From the NCBI GenBank assembly GCA_021809495.1, contig JAKAZI010000001.1:19406-83405 (forward strand): 64,000 nucleotides of DNA, read 5' to 3'. The number at the start of each line of letters is the position of its first letter. The stretch's first letter is position 1. Source of the DNA: Actinomycetes bacterium. GTDB taxonomy: Bacteria; Actinomycetota; Acidimicrobiia; Acidimicrobiales; RAAP-2. This document shows, piece after piece, positions 53,632-63,874 of the stretch. The translations under genes were made by a program, and so were the position numbers. A model generated the notes under the pieces. It saw only the letters and a list, made by a program, of their open reading frames with translations. It made no database searches and was not told the DNA's origin.

Positions 53632-55166
53632 CCAGTGTCCTCGTCGTCGACTTCGGTGCCCAGTACGCCCAGCTGATCGCGCGGCGCGTGCGCGAAGCGC
53701 ACGCGTATTCCGAGATCGTCCCGGCGTCGATCAGCGCGGCCGAGGTTCGAAACAAGAAGCCCGCCGCGATCATCCTGTCGGGTGGACCCAAGTCGGTCTA
53801 CGAGAGCCCGGCGCCGACCCTCGACCCAGGCATCTACGACCTCGGCGTGCCGATCCTCGGCATCTGTTACGGCGCCCAGCTCATGGCCCAGCAGCTCGGG
53901 GGCGAGGTCGGCCACACTGGCTCGGGTGAGTACGGCCGCACCGAGCTCACCCGTACTGGCGCCTCGTCACTCGTTGACGCTTGGCCCGAGACCGGTGCGT
54001 GCTGGATGAGTCACGGCGACGCGATCACGCGCGCGCCCGACGGCTTCGTGGTCACGGCTTCGTCGCCCGGCGCGCCGGTCGCGGTCATGGAGGACGACGC
54101 GGCGCGGCGTTACGCGGTGCAGTTCCACCCCGAGGTCGCCCACACCGAACGCGGCCAGGAGCTGATTGCGCACTTCCTGCACGACTTGGCCGGCGTCGCG
54201 CCGACGTGGACCAACACCTCGATCATCGACGAACAGGTCGCCGCCATCCGCGAGCGGGTGGGCGACGCGAAGGTGCTGTGTGCGCTCTCGGGTGGGGTCG
54301 ACTCCGCGGTCGCCGCGGCGCTGGTGATCCGCGCCATCGGCGCCCAGCTCACCTGCGTCTTCGTCGACACCGGTCTCATGCGCCTCGGCGAGGGCGAGCA
54401 GATCGAGTCGACCTTCACCCAGCAGTTCGGCGTCGAACTCATCCACGTCAAGGCCCAGGACCGCTTCTTTGACGCACTCGCCGGGGTCACCGATCCCGAG
54501 GCGAAGCGCAAGATCATCGGTGAGCTCTTCATCCGCGAGTTCGAGGCCGTCGCGCGCGACCTCGGCGCCGGCGGCGACGGGCCGAAGTTCCTCGTCCAGG
54601 GAACGCTCTACCCCGACGTCATCGAGTCGGGCTCGGGCCACGCCGCCACGATCAAGAGCCACCATAACGTCGGCGGACTGCCGGCGGACCTCTCGTTCAC
54701 ACTCATTGAGCCGTTGCGCAAGCTCTTCAAGGACGAAGTGCGTCACGTCGGCGAGGAGCTCGGCCTGCCCGAGGGCATCGTCTGGCGCCAGCCCTTCCCG
54801 GGCCCGGGCCTCGGGGTGCGCATCGTCGGCGAGGTCACCCGCGAGCGCGCCGAGATCCTGCGCCGCGCCGACGCGGTGGTGGTCGACGAGATCCGTCGCG
54901 CCGGGCTCTACCGCGAGCTCTGGCAGAGTTTCGCGGTGCTGCCGGTGGTTCGAACCGTCGGGGTGATGGGCGACGGACGCACCTACGCCTACCCGATCGT
55001 GATCCGGGCGGTCACCAGTGACGACGCCATGACCGCCGACTGGGCCCGCCTGCCCTACGACCTCGTCGAGCGGATCGCCAACCGGCTGATCCGCGAGGTC
55101 GAGGGCGTGAACCGCGTGGCCCTCGACGTGACGAGCAAGCCGCCGGGCACCATCGAGTGGGAGTGA
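53628..55166 (+). CDS. guaA: GMP synthase (glutamine-hydrolyzing)
   Basis: [65 protein letters not shown] start. Confidence 0.97.
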   Translation: MTSVLVVDFGAQYAQLIARRVREAHAYSEIVPASISAAEVRNKKPAAIILSGGPKSVYESPAPTLDPGIYDLGVPILGICYGAQLMAQQLGGEVGHTGSGEYGRTELTRTGASSLVDAWPETGACWMSHGDAITRAPDGFVVTASSPGAPVAVMEDDAARRYAVQFHPEVAHTERGQELIAHFLHDLAGVAPTWTNTSIIDEQVAAIRERVGDAKVLCALSGGVDSAVAAALVIRAIGAQLTCVFVDTGLMRLGEGEQIESTFTQQFGVELIHVKAQDRFFDALAGVTDPEAKRKIIGELFIREFEAVARDLGAGGDGPKFLVQGTLYPDVIESGSGHAATIKSHHNVGGLPADLSFTLIEPLRKLFKDEVRHVGEELGLPEGIVWRQPFPGPGLGVRIVGEVTRERAEILRRADAVVVDEIRRAGLYRELWQSFAVLPVVRTVGVMGDGRTYAYPIVIRAVTSDDAMTADWARLPYDLVERIANRLIREVEGVNRVALDVTSKPPGTIEWE

Positions 55167-57427
55167 CGCGGTACTTCTCGGACGAGTCGCTCTTTGACGA
55201 GCCGGCGTCCGCGCCCGATCCCGCGGCGCTCCTGAGCGACCTGACCGAGCCCCAGCGCGCCGCCGTCGTCCAGCGCGGGGGACCGTTGCTCGTGGTGGCC
55301 GGTGCGGGTTCGGGCAAGACTCGTGTACTGACTCGACGCATCGCGCACCTGCTCGCGACCGGTGACGCCCGGCCCCACGAGGTTATGGCGATCACCTTCA
55401 CCAACAAGGCCGCCGACGAGATGCGCCGGCGCGTGGTGGAGCTCGTGGGCGAGGCGGCGACGCGCATGTGGGTCTCGACCTTCCACTCGGCCTGCCTGCG
55501 GATCCTGCGCAGCCACGCCGACCTGCTCGGCTACGAGCGGGGTTTCTCGATCTACGACGCCGGGGACGCGCGCTCGGCGGTCGAGGTGATCTTAAAAGAG
55601 CTCAACCTCGACCCGAAGCGTCTGCCGCCGCGCAGCGTCTCCTCGGCGATCTCGGCGGCGAAGAACGAGTCGGTGAACGCCAGTCGCTACGCCGAGCGCT
55701 ACGGGGACGACCCGTTCCACCGTCGTGTCGCAGAGATCTTCGCGCACTACGAGAAGCGCCTGCGGCTCGCCAACGCGATGGATTTCGACGACCTGCTCGT
55801 GAACGCCCTGGAACTGCTGAAGCGTGACGAGACGGTGCGCGCGAGCTACCAGGACCGGTTCCGCTACCTGCTCGTCGACGAGTTCCAGGACACCAACGGG
55901 GTCCAGAACGAACTCGTGCTGCTGCTCAGCGAACGCCACCGCAACCTGTGCGTGGTCGGTGACGCCGACCAGTCGATCTACCGGTTCCGCGCGGCCGACG
56001 TGCGCAACATCCTGCTCTTCGAGGAGCGTTTCCCCGACGCCGACGTGATCGTGCTCGAACAGAACTTCCGCTCGACCCAGACGATCCTCGACGCGGCGAA
56101 CGCCGTGATCGCAAAGAACCCCGGACGGCGCGCGAAGCACCTCTTCACCGAGGGCGACCAGGGCACCAAGATTCGCCTCTACCGGGCCGGGGACGAGTAC
56201 GAAGAGGGCCGCTACCTCGCCACCGAGCTGCGCCGGCTGCGCGTCGAGCACCGTCTCGAGTGGCAGGACATGGCTGTCTTCTACCGCACCAACGCCCAGA
56301 GCCGCGTGCTCGAAGAGGAGTTCCTCCACGCCGGCGTGCCCTACCGGGTGATCGCCGGGCTGCCCTTCTACAACCGCAAAGAGGTCAAGACCGCCCTCGC
56401 CTACGCGCGACTCGTGGTGAACCCGCGTGACGAAGCCTCGGCGCGGCGCGTGATCAACGAGCCCAAGCGCGGCGTCGGAGACGCCGCCCAGGCCAAGCTC
56501 GGCGCCTACGGCGCCGAGCGCGCGATCTCCTTCGCCGAGACGCCGTGGTACGCGGCCGAGGCCGGACTGACCGGACGGGCCCTGGCGGGCGCGACGCGCT
56601 TCGCGATGGCCCTCGACCACCTGCGCGCGCGTCTGACCGAGCTCACCCCGCGCGAGATGATCGACGCCATCGTCTCCGAGACCGGACTCGGCGACGCGCT
56701 GCGCGAGGGACCCCCCGACGAGGCGGCGAGTCGACTCGAGAACCTCGGTGAGTTGGCGTCGGCCGCGGCGCAGTACGAGACGATGCTCGACTTCGTCGAG
56801 CGCGTCGCCCTGGTCGCCGATTCGGACCAGCTCGACCGCGGCGCCGGCGCGGTCTCGCTGATGACCCTGCACGTCGCCAAGGGACTCGAGTTCCCCGTCG
56901 TCGCGATCACCGGCCTCGAGGAGACGATCTTCCCGCACCGGCGGGCCCTCGCCGACGAGGACGAGCTCGAAGAGGAGCGACGGCTCTGCTACGTCGGGAT
57001 CACCCGGGCGATGTCCCACCTCGTGCTCACCCACGCCTGGAGTCGAACCCAGTGGGGACAGCGCACGGACGCGCTGCCGAGTCGATTCCTCACCGAGATC
57101 CCCCCCGAACTCGTCCACGACGTCTCGCGCAGCGCGCCGCTGCGCCGCCGCGAGGTCGAGTTCGAAGAAGGGTTCGTCGGACGGGCGAGTGAGTTCGCCG
57201 CCGGGCGCGCCATCGGCGCGGGGGCGGCCCCGCCGGTGCGCTCGACCGGGGCCGAGACCCTCGGCCTCACGGCGGGCGAGCGGGTCGTGCACGACCGCTA
57301 CGGCGCGGGGATTGTGGTGCGCGTCGAAGGTGAGGGCGCGCGCTCGCGCGCGACGGTCTCCTTCGTCGAACACGGCACCAAACAACTGGTGCTCGCGATG
57401 ACCCCGCTTCGCCGCGCCGATACCTGA
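55157..57427 (+). CDS. pcrA: ATP-dependent DNA helicase UvrD/PcrA
   Basis: [96 protein letters not shown]. Confidence 0.95.
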   Translation: MGVTRYFSDESLFDEPASAPDPAALLSDLTEPQRAAVVQRGGPLLVVAGAGSGKTRVLTRRIAHLLATGDARPHEVMAITFTNKAADEMRRRVVELVGEAATRMWVSTFHSACLRILRSHADLLGYERGFSIYDAGDARSAVEVILKELNLDPKRLPPRSVSSAISAAKNESVNASRYAERYGDDPFHRRVAEIFAHYEKRLRLANAMDFDDLLVNALELLKRDETVRASYQDRFRYLLVDEFQDTNGVQNELVLLLSERHRNLCVVGDADQSIYRFRAADVRNILLFEERFPDADVIVLEQNFRSTQTILDAANAVIAKNPGRRAKHLFTEGDQGTKIRLYRAGDEYEEGRYLATELRRLRVEHRLEWQDMAVFYRTNAQSRVLEEEFLHAGVPYRVIAGLPFYNRKEVKTALAYARLVVNPRDEASARRVINEPKRGVGDAAQAKLGAYGAERAISFAETPWYAAEAGLTGRALAGATRFAMALDHLRARLTELTPREMIDAIVSETGLGDALREGPPDEAASRLENLGELASAAAQYETMLDFVERVALVADSDQLDRGAGAVSLMTLHVAKGLEFPVVAITGLEETIFPHRRALADEDELEEERRLCYVGITRAMSHLVLTHAWSRTQWGQRTDALPSRFLTEIPPELVHDVSRSAPLRRREVEFEEGFVGRASEFAAGRAIGAGAAPPVRSTGAETLGLTAGERVVHDRYGAGIVVRVEGEGARSRATVSFVEHGTKQLVLAMTPLRRADT

Positions 57428-57474
57428 TCGCGTGTCGTTTCTAAAACGTCCTTAAGAAACCCTGATGACGCTGA

Positions 57475-58749
57475 ATGGCGTTAAGACCCGTCGTGGAAGA
57501 ATGGAACCTCATGGATGCCGCCCGCCCCGTCTACCGGCCGCCGTCGGCGCCGCGCAACCACCGCCTGCCCGAGCGGGTCTACTGGCGCCGGCGCGCGATC
57601 GTCGCGCTCGCGACCATCTCGCTCACGATCGTGGTCTACCTGGGAGGCACGCTCGCGATGGCGTTGCGTAACCCGACCTACGGCGTGAGTTACATGGCGC
57701 GCGGGGCCGAGTGGGGCCGCCAGCACGGCCTGGGTCCCTTGGTGACCTGGGTGGAGACCGAGTACTACAAGCTCAATCCGGCCAAGATCGGCGGCAAACC
57801 GCAAGCGAATTCCTTCGGCTCGGGCGTCACCGCCGTCAAGGTGCCGAGCGCCGGTCACCTGCCCGAACCGCCGCGCGTGATCAGCCCCGCGGCGAACCCG
57901 CTGCCTGGTGAGGGCGTCTGGCACGTGGCTGGGCGCACCGCCAACGGCGTGCCCGCGGTCTACGAGGCCTTCATCCGCCCCGACTCGGTTCACACGAGCT
58001 ACGTGGTCGGCATCGCCTGGATGGACACGACGCTGCTGCGTGCCCAGCTCTACTCGGGCTCGTTCATCCCCGGGGGCAACTACCACTTCATCTACTCGGC
58101 GCCCATCACCCCCTTCGCGAGTCGTTCGCTGGTCGCGGCCTTCAACGCCGGCTTTCGCATGCAGGACGCTAACGGCGGCTACTACACCCAGGGCCAGATG
58201 ATCCTGCCCCTGCGCAAGGGTGGCGCCTCGGTCGTCGTCTACAAGGACGGCACGATGACGGTGGGTGCGTGGGGGTCGCCGGGCTTCACGATGAACAACC
58301 AGGTCGCCTCGGTGCGCCAGAACCTCAACCTGCTCGTCATCAACGGCCGGCCGGCCCCGGACCTGTCGAACCCGGCCCTCTGGGGCGCGACCCTCGGGGG
58401 GACCTTCAACGTCTGGCGCTCGGGGCTCGGGGTCACCAAGGACGGCGCCATCGTCTACGTCGGCGGTCCGGCGCTGTCGATCACCGACCTCGCCAACGTG
58501 CTGGTGCGCGCCGGCGCGGTCACCGGGATGCAGCTCGACATCAACACCGACTGGGTCCAGTACTCGACCTACACCGGGGCGCCGAACGCCGTCATCACCG
58601 GCGCGAACGGCACCAGCCTGCTCTCGACGATGAACGGGCCGCCGTCGCGGTACTTCGCAACCTGGTGGAACCGTGACTTCTACACGATGTCGCTGCGCAG
58701 TGTGCCCAAGACCACCGGGATCGCGTCGGCCACCTCGTCCAAGGGCTAA
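57475..58749 (+). CDS. Membrane-anchored phosphodiester glycosidase (NAGPA-like) domain protein
   Basis: Single N-terminal TM (AIVALATISLTIVVYLGGTLAMAL), extracytoplasmic domain ...VAAFNAGFRMQDANGGYY...LNLLVINGRPAPDLSNPALWGATLGG...VTGMQLDINTDWVQYSTYTG; start uncertain (57475, 57493 or 57502). Confidence 0.7.
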   Translation: MALRPVVEEWNLMDAARPVYRPPSAPRNHRLPERVYWRRRAIVALATISLTIVVYLGGTLAMALRNPTYGVSYMARGAEWGRQHGLGPLVTWVETEYYKLNPAKIGGKPQANSFGSGVTAVKVPSAGHLPEPPRVISPAANPLPGEGVWHVAGRTANGVPAVYEAFIRPDSVHTSYVVGIAWMDTTLLRAQLYSGSFIPGGNYHFIYSAPITPFASRSLVAAFNAGFRMQDANGGYYTQGQMILPLRKGGASVVVYKDGTMTVGAWGSPGFTMNNQVASVRQNLNLLVINGRPAPDLSNPALWGATLGGTFNVWRSGLGVTKDGAIVYVGGPALSITDLANVLVRAGAVTGMQLDINTDWVQYSTYTGAPNAVITGANGTSLLSTMNGPPSRYFATWWNRDFYTMSLRSVPKTTGIASATSSKG

Positions 58750-58775
58750 CCGCTCGAACCTGTCAGACTTGAGCC

Positions 58776-59189
58776 GTGCGGACCAAGACGCTGGTGGCGG
58801 TCGTCGTGGGCCTGGCTGCGCTGATGATCGTGGCGGCGCTCTGGCTCGCGAGCGACTCGCCGAGCGCCCCGGTCGCGCCGCGACTGGTCGAGACCTTCCA
58901 CGTCGCCCCGTGTCGCCCGGGTCTCGTCGGCGCCGAGGGCTGCGCGGAGCGTCGCGTCCTCAGGCTCGACGCCACCATCAACCGGCTTCGCGCCGAGATC
59001 GTCAACGCCGCGCCCTACGCGGCGCGTGACTTCATCACCGCCGAACGCTCGTGGTACGACGCGCGCGAGCGCACCTGCGCCGCGCGCACGCGCGGCGTCG
59101 AGTCACTCGCGAGTTCGAGGTGTCTGATCAACGCCGACCTGCTCCACCTCAGCGTCCTCGTCGAACGACTGGACGACGCGGCGGGCTAG
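58776..59189 (+). CDS. Small secreted/anchored protein with LprI/DUF1311-like pattern
   Basis: N-terminal TM (TLVAVVVGLAALMIVAALWLA) then AAPYAARDFITAERSWYDARERTCAARTRGVESLASSRCLINADLLHLSVLVERL. Confidence 0.5.
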   Translation: MRTKTLVAVVVGLAALMIVAALWLASDSPSAPVAPRLVETFHVAPCRPGLVGAEGCAERRVLRLDATINRLRAEIVNAAPYAARDFITAERSWYDARERTCAARTRGVESLASSRCLINADLLHLSVLVERLDDAAG

Positions 59190-59953
59190 CGGTTGGCGAC
59201 CTTGCGCCAGATCGGTCCGGGCAGGTGGCGCAGCGCGAAGAACACGTAGCGCAGGATCGGCGGGCTCCAGATCACCCGCGTCGAGCCCGCGAGGCCGTGC
59301 ACCACGTTCTCGGCGACCTCGTTGACCCCCGTCGTGAAGGGGATCTCGGGTTCACCGGTGGTCATCTTGGAGCGAACGAACCCCGGGCGCAGGATCTGCA
59401 GGGTAACGCCGGTTCCCTCGAGGGAGTCGGCGAGCCCGTCACAGAGCCGGTCGAGGCCGGCCTTGGCGCCCGAGTAGAGATACGAGATGCGCCGCACGCG
59501 GATCGCGGCCACCGAGGACATCACGAGGATCCGCCCGTGGCCCTGGGCGACCAGGCGCCGGCGAACCTCGCTGAGCGCCGCGACCGGCCAGGCGTAGTTC
59601 ACGATCGCCATGGTCGCGGCCATCGTCGGGTCGTCCTCGTACTCGAGCTGTTTGCCGAGCAGCCCGACGGCCTCGATCACCAGGTCCACCGGCTCGCCGA
59701 GCGCCTCGAAGCACGCCGAGACCGCCCGGGCTGCGTCGAGGGGCTCGGTCGCGTCAAAGAGGACCGTGTGGGTCGTCGTCGCGCCGTAGTCGCGGGCCTC
59801 GGCCGCCGCCTCGTCGAGCAGCGCCTGGTTGCGACCCGCGAGCACGACGCTGTGGGCGCGCGCCGCGCAGAGCTTCTTTACGACCGCGCGCGCGATGTCC
59901 GAACTGCCGCCGAGCACGACGATGGTCTGGGGTTGGCCGAAGGCGTTCTCCAT
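59186..59953 (-). CDS. dprE2: SDR family, decaprenylphospho-beta-D-erythro-pentofuranosid-2-ulose 2-reductase-like (DprE2)
   Basis: PQTIVVLGGSSDIARAVVKKLCAARAHSVVLAGRNQALLDEAAAEARDYGATTTHTVLFDATEP; adjacency to dprE1. Confidence 0.88.
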   Translation of the reverse strand: MENAFGQPQTIVVLGGSSDIARAVVKKLCAARAHSVVLAGRNQALLDEAAAEARDYGATTTHTVLFDATEPLDAARAVSACFEALGEPVDLVIEAVGLLGKQLEYEDDPTMAATMAIVNYAWPVAALSEVRRRLVAQGHGRILVMSSVAAIRVRRISYLYSGAKAGLDRLCDGLADSLEGTGVTLQILRPGFVRSKMTTGEPEIPFTTGVNEVAENVVHGLAGSTRVIWSPPILRYVFFALRHLPGPIWRKVANR

Positions 59954-59957
59954 GGAT

Positions 59958-61286
59958 TTATCCTTCTCTGAGGCGCAGCCGGCGGGCGAGGTCGCTCGTC
60001 AGGTGGCGTTGCGGGTCGATCGTATCGGCGATGGCGGCGAACTCGCCGAGGCGGGGGTACATCGCGCGCACGGTCGACGGCGAGAGGCGCGCGTCCTTGG
60101 CGAGGTAGACCCGGCCCCGCGCTTGCACCACGAGTTCGTCGAGCTCGTCGAGCAGCGGCGCGAGGGCCGCGGGCCCGACCGGCAGGTCGAGCGCCAGGGT
60201 CCAGCCCGGCTGGGGGAAGGACAGCGGCGCGGGGTCCGCGGCGCCGAAGCGCTTCAGGACCGCGAGGAAGCTCGGCACGCGCGACTGCGAGAGCCGGGCG
60301 ATGACGCGCGTGACCGCCTCGGCCCCGTCGTCGGGCACGCAGAACTGGTACTGCACGAAGCCCCGGGGGCCGTAGAGGCGGTTCCAGTCGCGCAGTCCGT
60401 CGAGGGGGTGGAAGAACGAGGCGATCGATTGCGCCTCGCCCACGCGGTGTCGCGGCGCGGCGCGGAACCAGAGTTCGTTAAAGGCGGTGATCGTGAAGGG
60501 GTTCAAGAGTCCGGGGGGTGCGGTCACGGGCACGGCGAGGCGCGCCGCGCGCGGGGCGACGCGCGCGGCGTTCGTGACGTCGTCGCGCGTGGCGTGGTCG
60601 CCGCGGGTCAGGATCGAGCGGCCCATGCGCCGCCCGCGCGCCATGCAGTCGACCCAGGCGACCGAGTAGCGGTACCCGTTGTCGCCCTCGACCATGGCGG
60701 CCATGACCTCGTCGAGATCGTCGTAGCGGTCGGTGTCCACGAGGACCTGGTCGCTCTCGATGGCGAGCAGTTGCAGGGTGACCTCGCTCAACACCCCGGT
60801 GAGGCCCATGGCGCCAAAGGTCGCCCAGAAGAGCGCCGGCTCGACCTCGGGGCTGAGCTGGTGCACCCCGGTCGGGGTGACCAGGCGCATCGAGCGCACG
60901 TGGCGCGCGAAGGAGCCGTCGACGTGGTGGTTCTTGCCGTGCACGTCGGCCGCGACCGCGCCACCGATCGAGACCTGGCGGGTGCCCGGGGTGACCGGGA
61001 CGAACCAACCCTGGGGGATCGACAGCGCGAGCAGGTCCTCGATCGAGACCCCGGCGCCCACCGTGACGATCCCGTCGGGCCCGATCGGCCCGATCGCGTC
61101 GAGCCCGCGGTTGTCGAGCACGAGCCCGCCGCCCACCTGGGCCGCGTCGCCGTAGCTGCGTCCGAGCCCGCGCGCGATCACCGCCGGGGCGACCAGGGCC
61201 CGTTCGACCTCGTCCTCGGTGCTCGGGGTCTCGACCTCGCAGAGACTGCCGGCCGTGCGGCCCCAGCCGGTGAGCCGGGTCTTCAC
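59958..61286 (-). CDS. dprE1: FAD-binding oxidoreductase, decaprenylphosphoryl-beta-D-ribose oxidase-like (DprE1)
   Basis: LTGWGRTAGSLCEVETP...ARGLGRSYGDAAQVGGGLVLDNRGLD...FVPVTPGTRQVSIGGAVAADVHGKNHHVDGSFARHV...AMYPRLGEFAAIADTIDPQRHLTSDLARRLRL. Confidence 0.93.
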   Translation of the reverse strand: MKTRLTGWGRTAGSLCEVETPSTEDEVERALVAPAVIARGLGRSYGDAAQVGGGLVLDNRGLDAIGPIGPDGIVTVGAGVSIEDLLALSIPQGWFVPVTPGTRQVSIGGAVAADVHGKNHHVDGSFARHVRSMRLVTPTGVHQLSPEVEPALFWATFGAMGLTGVLSEVTLQLLAIESDQVLVDTDRYDDLDEVMAAMVEGDNGYRYSVAWVDCMARGRRMGRSILTRGDHATRDDVTNAARVAPRAARLAVPVTAPPGLLNPFTITAFNELWFRAAPRHRVGEAQSIASFFHPLDGLRDWNRLYGPRGFVQYQFCVPDDGAEAVTRVIARLSQSRVPSFLAVLKRFGAADPAPLSFPQPGWTLALDLPVGPAALAPLLDELDELVVQARGRVYLAKDARLSPSTVRAMYPRLGEFAAIADTIDPQRHLTSDLARRLRLREG

Positions 61287-62191
61287 GCGTAGATCCCGAT
61301 GAAGAGCAGCACGGCCCAGGACAGCCCCAGCAGCTGGACGATCCGGTTGCGCCAGAGCAGGTCCTCGGGGGCCTGGCCCTCGCCGGCCTCGGCGGCGCGC
61401 ATGATGTAGAGCATCGCGTAGACGACGGGGATCACGGTGAGCCGGATCGGCACCATGTGGTGGCGCAGGCTCGACAGCCCGCCGTAGGAGGTGTCAAAGG
61501 CCCACAGGCAGTAGGTGGTGATCACCACGGTCGCGGTCATGGTGAGCGCCGAGTGCAAGAAGTCCGGGCTGTACTCGGCGAGCACCTTGCGCGTCGCGCC
61601 GGCGCCGACCTGCTGGAGCTCACTGGAGCGCTTGCCGACCACGAGGAACAGGGCCCCGAAGGAGATCACGACGAGGAACCAGGCCGAGACGTAGATGTGC
61701 GAGGCCGCGGCCCCGGCGTAGGCGCGCAGGAAGAAGCCGCTCGCTACGAAGCCGAGCTCGATGATCGCGACGTTCTTCACGCCGAAGTTGTACGCGAGGT
61801 GGATCGCCAGGTAGAGCGAGAGGATGAGGTAGAGCCCCTCGGGCTGCCAGAGCAGCATCGGCAGGGTGAAGGCGATCAGGGCGAGCACGATCGCCGCCGC
61901 GAGCGCCCAGCCGACGCTGAGCTGGCCCGCGGGGATGGCGCGGTGGCGCTTGGTGGGGTGTCGTCGGTCGGCCTCGAGGTCGCGGACGTCGTTGAGCAGG
62001 TAGATCGCTGATGAGAGGGCGCAGAAACAGATGAAGGCCGCCGCCGTATGGCGCTCGACGTCGGCGTGGGTGGCGACGCCCGCGGCGACCGGGGCGACGC
62101 CGATCAGCCCGTTCTTGATCCACTGGACCGGTCGCATCGCTGAGATCAGGGCGCGAACAGTTCCGCGTGCAGTCGCCACGTCGCTCGCCAC
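61283..62191 (-). CDS. ubiA: Decaprenyl-phosphate phosphoribosyltransferase-like UbiA prenyltransferase
   Basis: [25 protein letters not shown]...[36 protein letters not shown]; operon with dprE1/dprE2; GTG start. Confidence 0.88.
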   Translation of the reverse strand: MASDVATARGTVRALISAMRPVQWIKNGLIGVAPVAAGVATHADVERHTAAAFICFCALSSAIYLLNDVRDLEADRRHPTKRHRAIPAGQLSVGWALAAAIVLALIAFTLPMLLWQPEGLYLILSLYLAIHLAYNFGVKNVAIIELGFVASGFFLRAYAGAAASHIYVSAWFLVVISFGALFLVVGKRSSELQQVGAGATRKVLAEYSPDFLHSALTMTATVVITTYCLWAFDTSYGGLSSLRHHMVPIRLTVIPVVYAMLYIMRAAEAGEGQAPEDLLWRNRIVQLLGLSWAVLLFIGIYA

Positions 62192-62271
62192 AGGTCCACG
62201 CTAGCCGCGCCCCGTGCGGCGCACTCCGGCGCGATGGGGAGCCTTCCTGGGGGGTTCTATGCTGGCATCCG

Positions 62272-62682
62272 ATGGAACGCACGTACCGAGTGGTGGTGGC
62301 CAAGCCGGGCCTGGACGGCCACGACCGCGGTGCGAAGGTGATCGCGCGGGCGCTGCGCGACGCGGGATTCGAGGTCGTCTACACCGGTCTACACCAAACA
62401 CCCGAGCAGATCGCCCACGCCGTCGTCCAAGAGGACGCCGACGCGCTGGGCCTCTCGCTGCTCTCAGGCGCGCACCGGGTGCTCGTGCCGCGGGTGATCG
62501 ACCTGCTCGCCGCGGCCGGGCGCGAGGACGTGACCGTGGTGGTCGGCGGGATCATCCCCGACGCGGACATCCCCGACCTCGAGGCGGCGGGCGTGGCGAG
62601 GGTCTTTACCCCGGGCGCCTCACTCGGTGAGATCGGGACGTGGCTCGAGGCCACCCTCGACGCGCGCGAGCACACCTCCTGA
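62272..62682 (+). CDS. Cobalamin-binding (B12) subunit, methylmalonyl-CoA mutase C-terminal domain type
   Basis: [73 protein letters not shown]; DxHxxG motif; start ATG 62272. Confidence 0.93.
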   Translation: MERTYRVVVAKPGLDGHDRGAKVIARALRDAGFEVVYTGLHQTPEQIAHAVVQEDADALGLSLLSGAHRVLVPRVIDLLAAAGREDVTVVVGGIIPDADIPDLEAAGVARVFTPGASLGEIGTWLEATLDAREHTS

Positions 62683-62722
62683 GCGGATTATTCGGCAGTA
62701 CTGGCAGAGAAAGCGGACGACG

Positions 62723-63865
62723 ATGGACCTTTTTGAGTATCAGGGGAAGCAGTACTTCTCGCGATTCGGCATCGCGGTGTCGCCCGGCGGGGTCGCCGAC
62801 ACCGTCGACGAAGCGCTCGACGTGGCCGCGCGCGTCGGCTACCCCGTGGTCATCAAGGCCCAGGTGAAGGTCGGCGGGCGCGGCAAGGCCGGCGGCGTGA
62901 AGCTCGCCACCAGTGACGACGAGGTGCGCACCCACGCCGGGGCGATCCTCGGGCTCGACATTAAGGGCCACGTCGTCAAGCGGCTCTGGGTCGAGCACGC
63001 CAGCGACATCGCCAAGGAGTACTACGCGTCCTTCACCCTGGACCGCCCGAACAAGGTCCACCTCGGCATGCTGAGCGCCCAGGGCGGGGTGGAGATCGAG
63101 GTCGTCGCCGAGGAGAGCCCCGACGCGATCGCCATGCTCCAGATCGACCCGCTCGTCGGGCTCGACGTCGCCACGGCGCGCCGCTGGGTCGCCGAGGCGG
63201 GCCTCGACGAGGAGGCGCGAGTCCAGGCCGCCGACCTGCTCGTCAAGCTCTACACCTGCTACGTCGAGGGCGACTGCGACCTCGCGGAGGTGAACCCGCT
63301 CATCTTGACCCCCGACGGCCGGGTGCACGCCCTGGACGCGAAGGTCACCCTGGACGAGAACGCGTCGTTCCGCCACCCCGAGTGGGAGGAGTTCCGCGCT
63401 ACCGAGACCGAGGACCCGCGCGAGAAGATGGCCAAGGAGAAGGGCCTCAACTACATCGGTCTCGACGGAACCGTCGGGATCATCGCCAACGGCGCCGGAC
63501 TCGCGATGTCGACGCTCGACGTCGTGAACCAGGTCGGCGGCTCGGCCGCGAACTTCCTGGACATCGGCGGCGGCGCGAACGCCGACGTCATGGCGGCTGC
63601 CCTCGAGGTGATCAACACCGACCCCAAGGTCAAGGTGATCTTCGTCAACATCTTCGGGGGTATCACGCGCGTCGACGAGGTCGCCAAGGGCGTCATCGAG
63701 GCCCTTGGGCGCGTCACGATCACCTCGCCCATCGTGCTGCGACTCGACGGCACCAACGCGGTCGAGGGGCGCGCCATCTTGAAGCCGCACCTCAACGACC
63801 GGCTTCTCACCGAACCGACCATGTTGGACGCCGCCCGTCGGGCCGTGGCCTTCGCGAACCAGTAA
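62723..63865 (+). CDS. sucC: Succinate--CoA ligase [ADP-forming] subunit beta
   Basis: MDLFEYQGKQYFSRFGIAVSPGGVADTVDEALDVAARVGYPVVIKAQVKVGGRGKAGGVKLA; start ATG 62723. Confidence 0.97.
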   Translation: MDLFEYQGKQYFSRFGIAVSPGGVADTVDEALDVAARVGYPVVIKAQVKVGGRGKAGGVKLATSDDEVRTHAGAILGLDIKGHVVKRLWVEHASDIAKEYYASFTLDRPNKVHLGMLSAQGGVEIEVVAEESPDAIAMLQIDPLVGLDVATARRWVAEAGLDEEARVQAADLLVKLYTCYVEGDCDLAEVNPLILTPDGRVHALDAKVTLDENASFRHPEWEEFRATETEDPREKMAKEKGLNYIGLDGTVGIIANGAGLAMSTLDVVNQVGGSAANFLDIGGGANADVMAAALEVINTDPKVKVIFVNIFGGITRVDEVAKGVIEALGRVTITSPIVLRLDGTNAVEGRAILKPHLNDRLLTEPTMLDAARRAVAFANQ

Positions 63866-63874
63866 GGACCGATA

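Noticed and set aside
55592-57385. 597-aa minus-strand ORF antisense to pcrA
   Set aside because: Antisense artefact.
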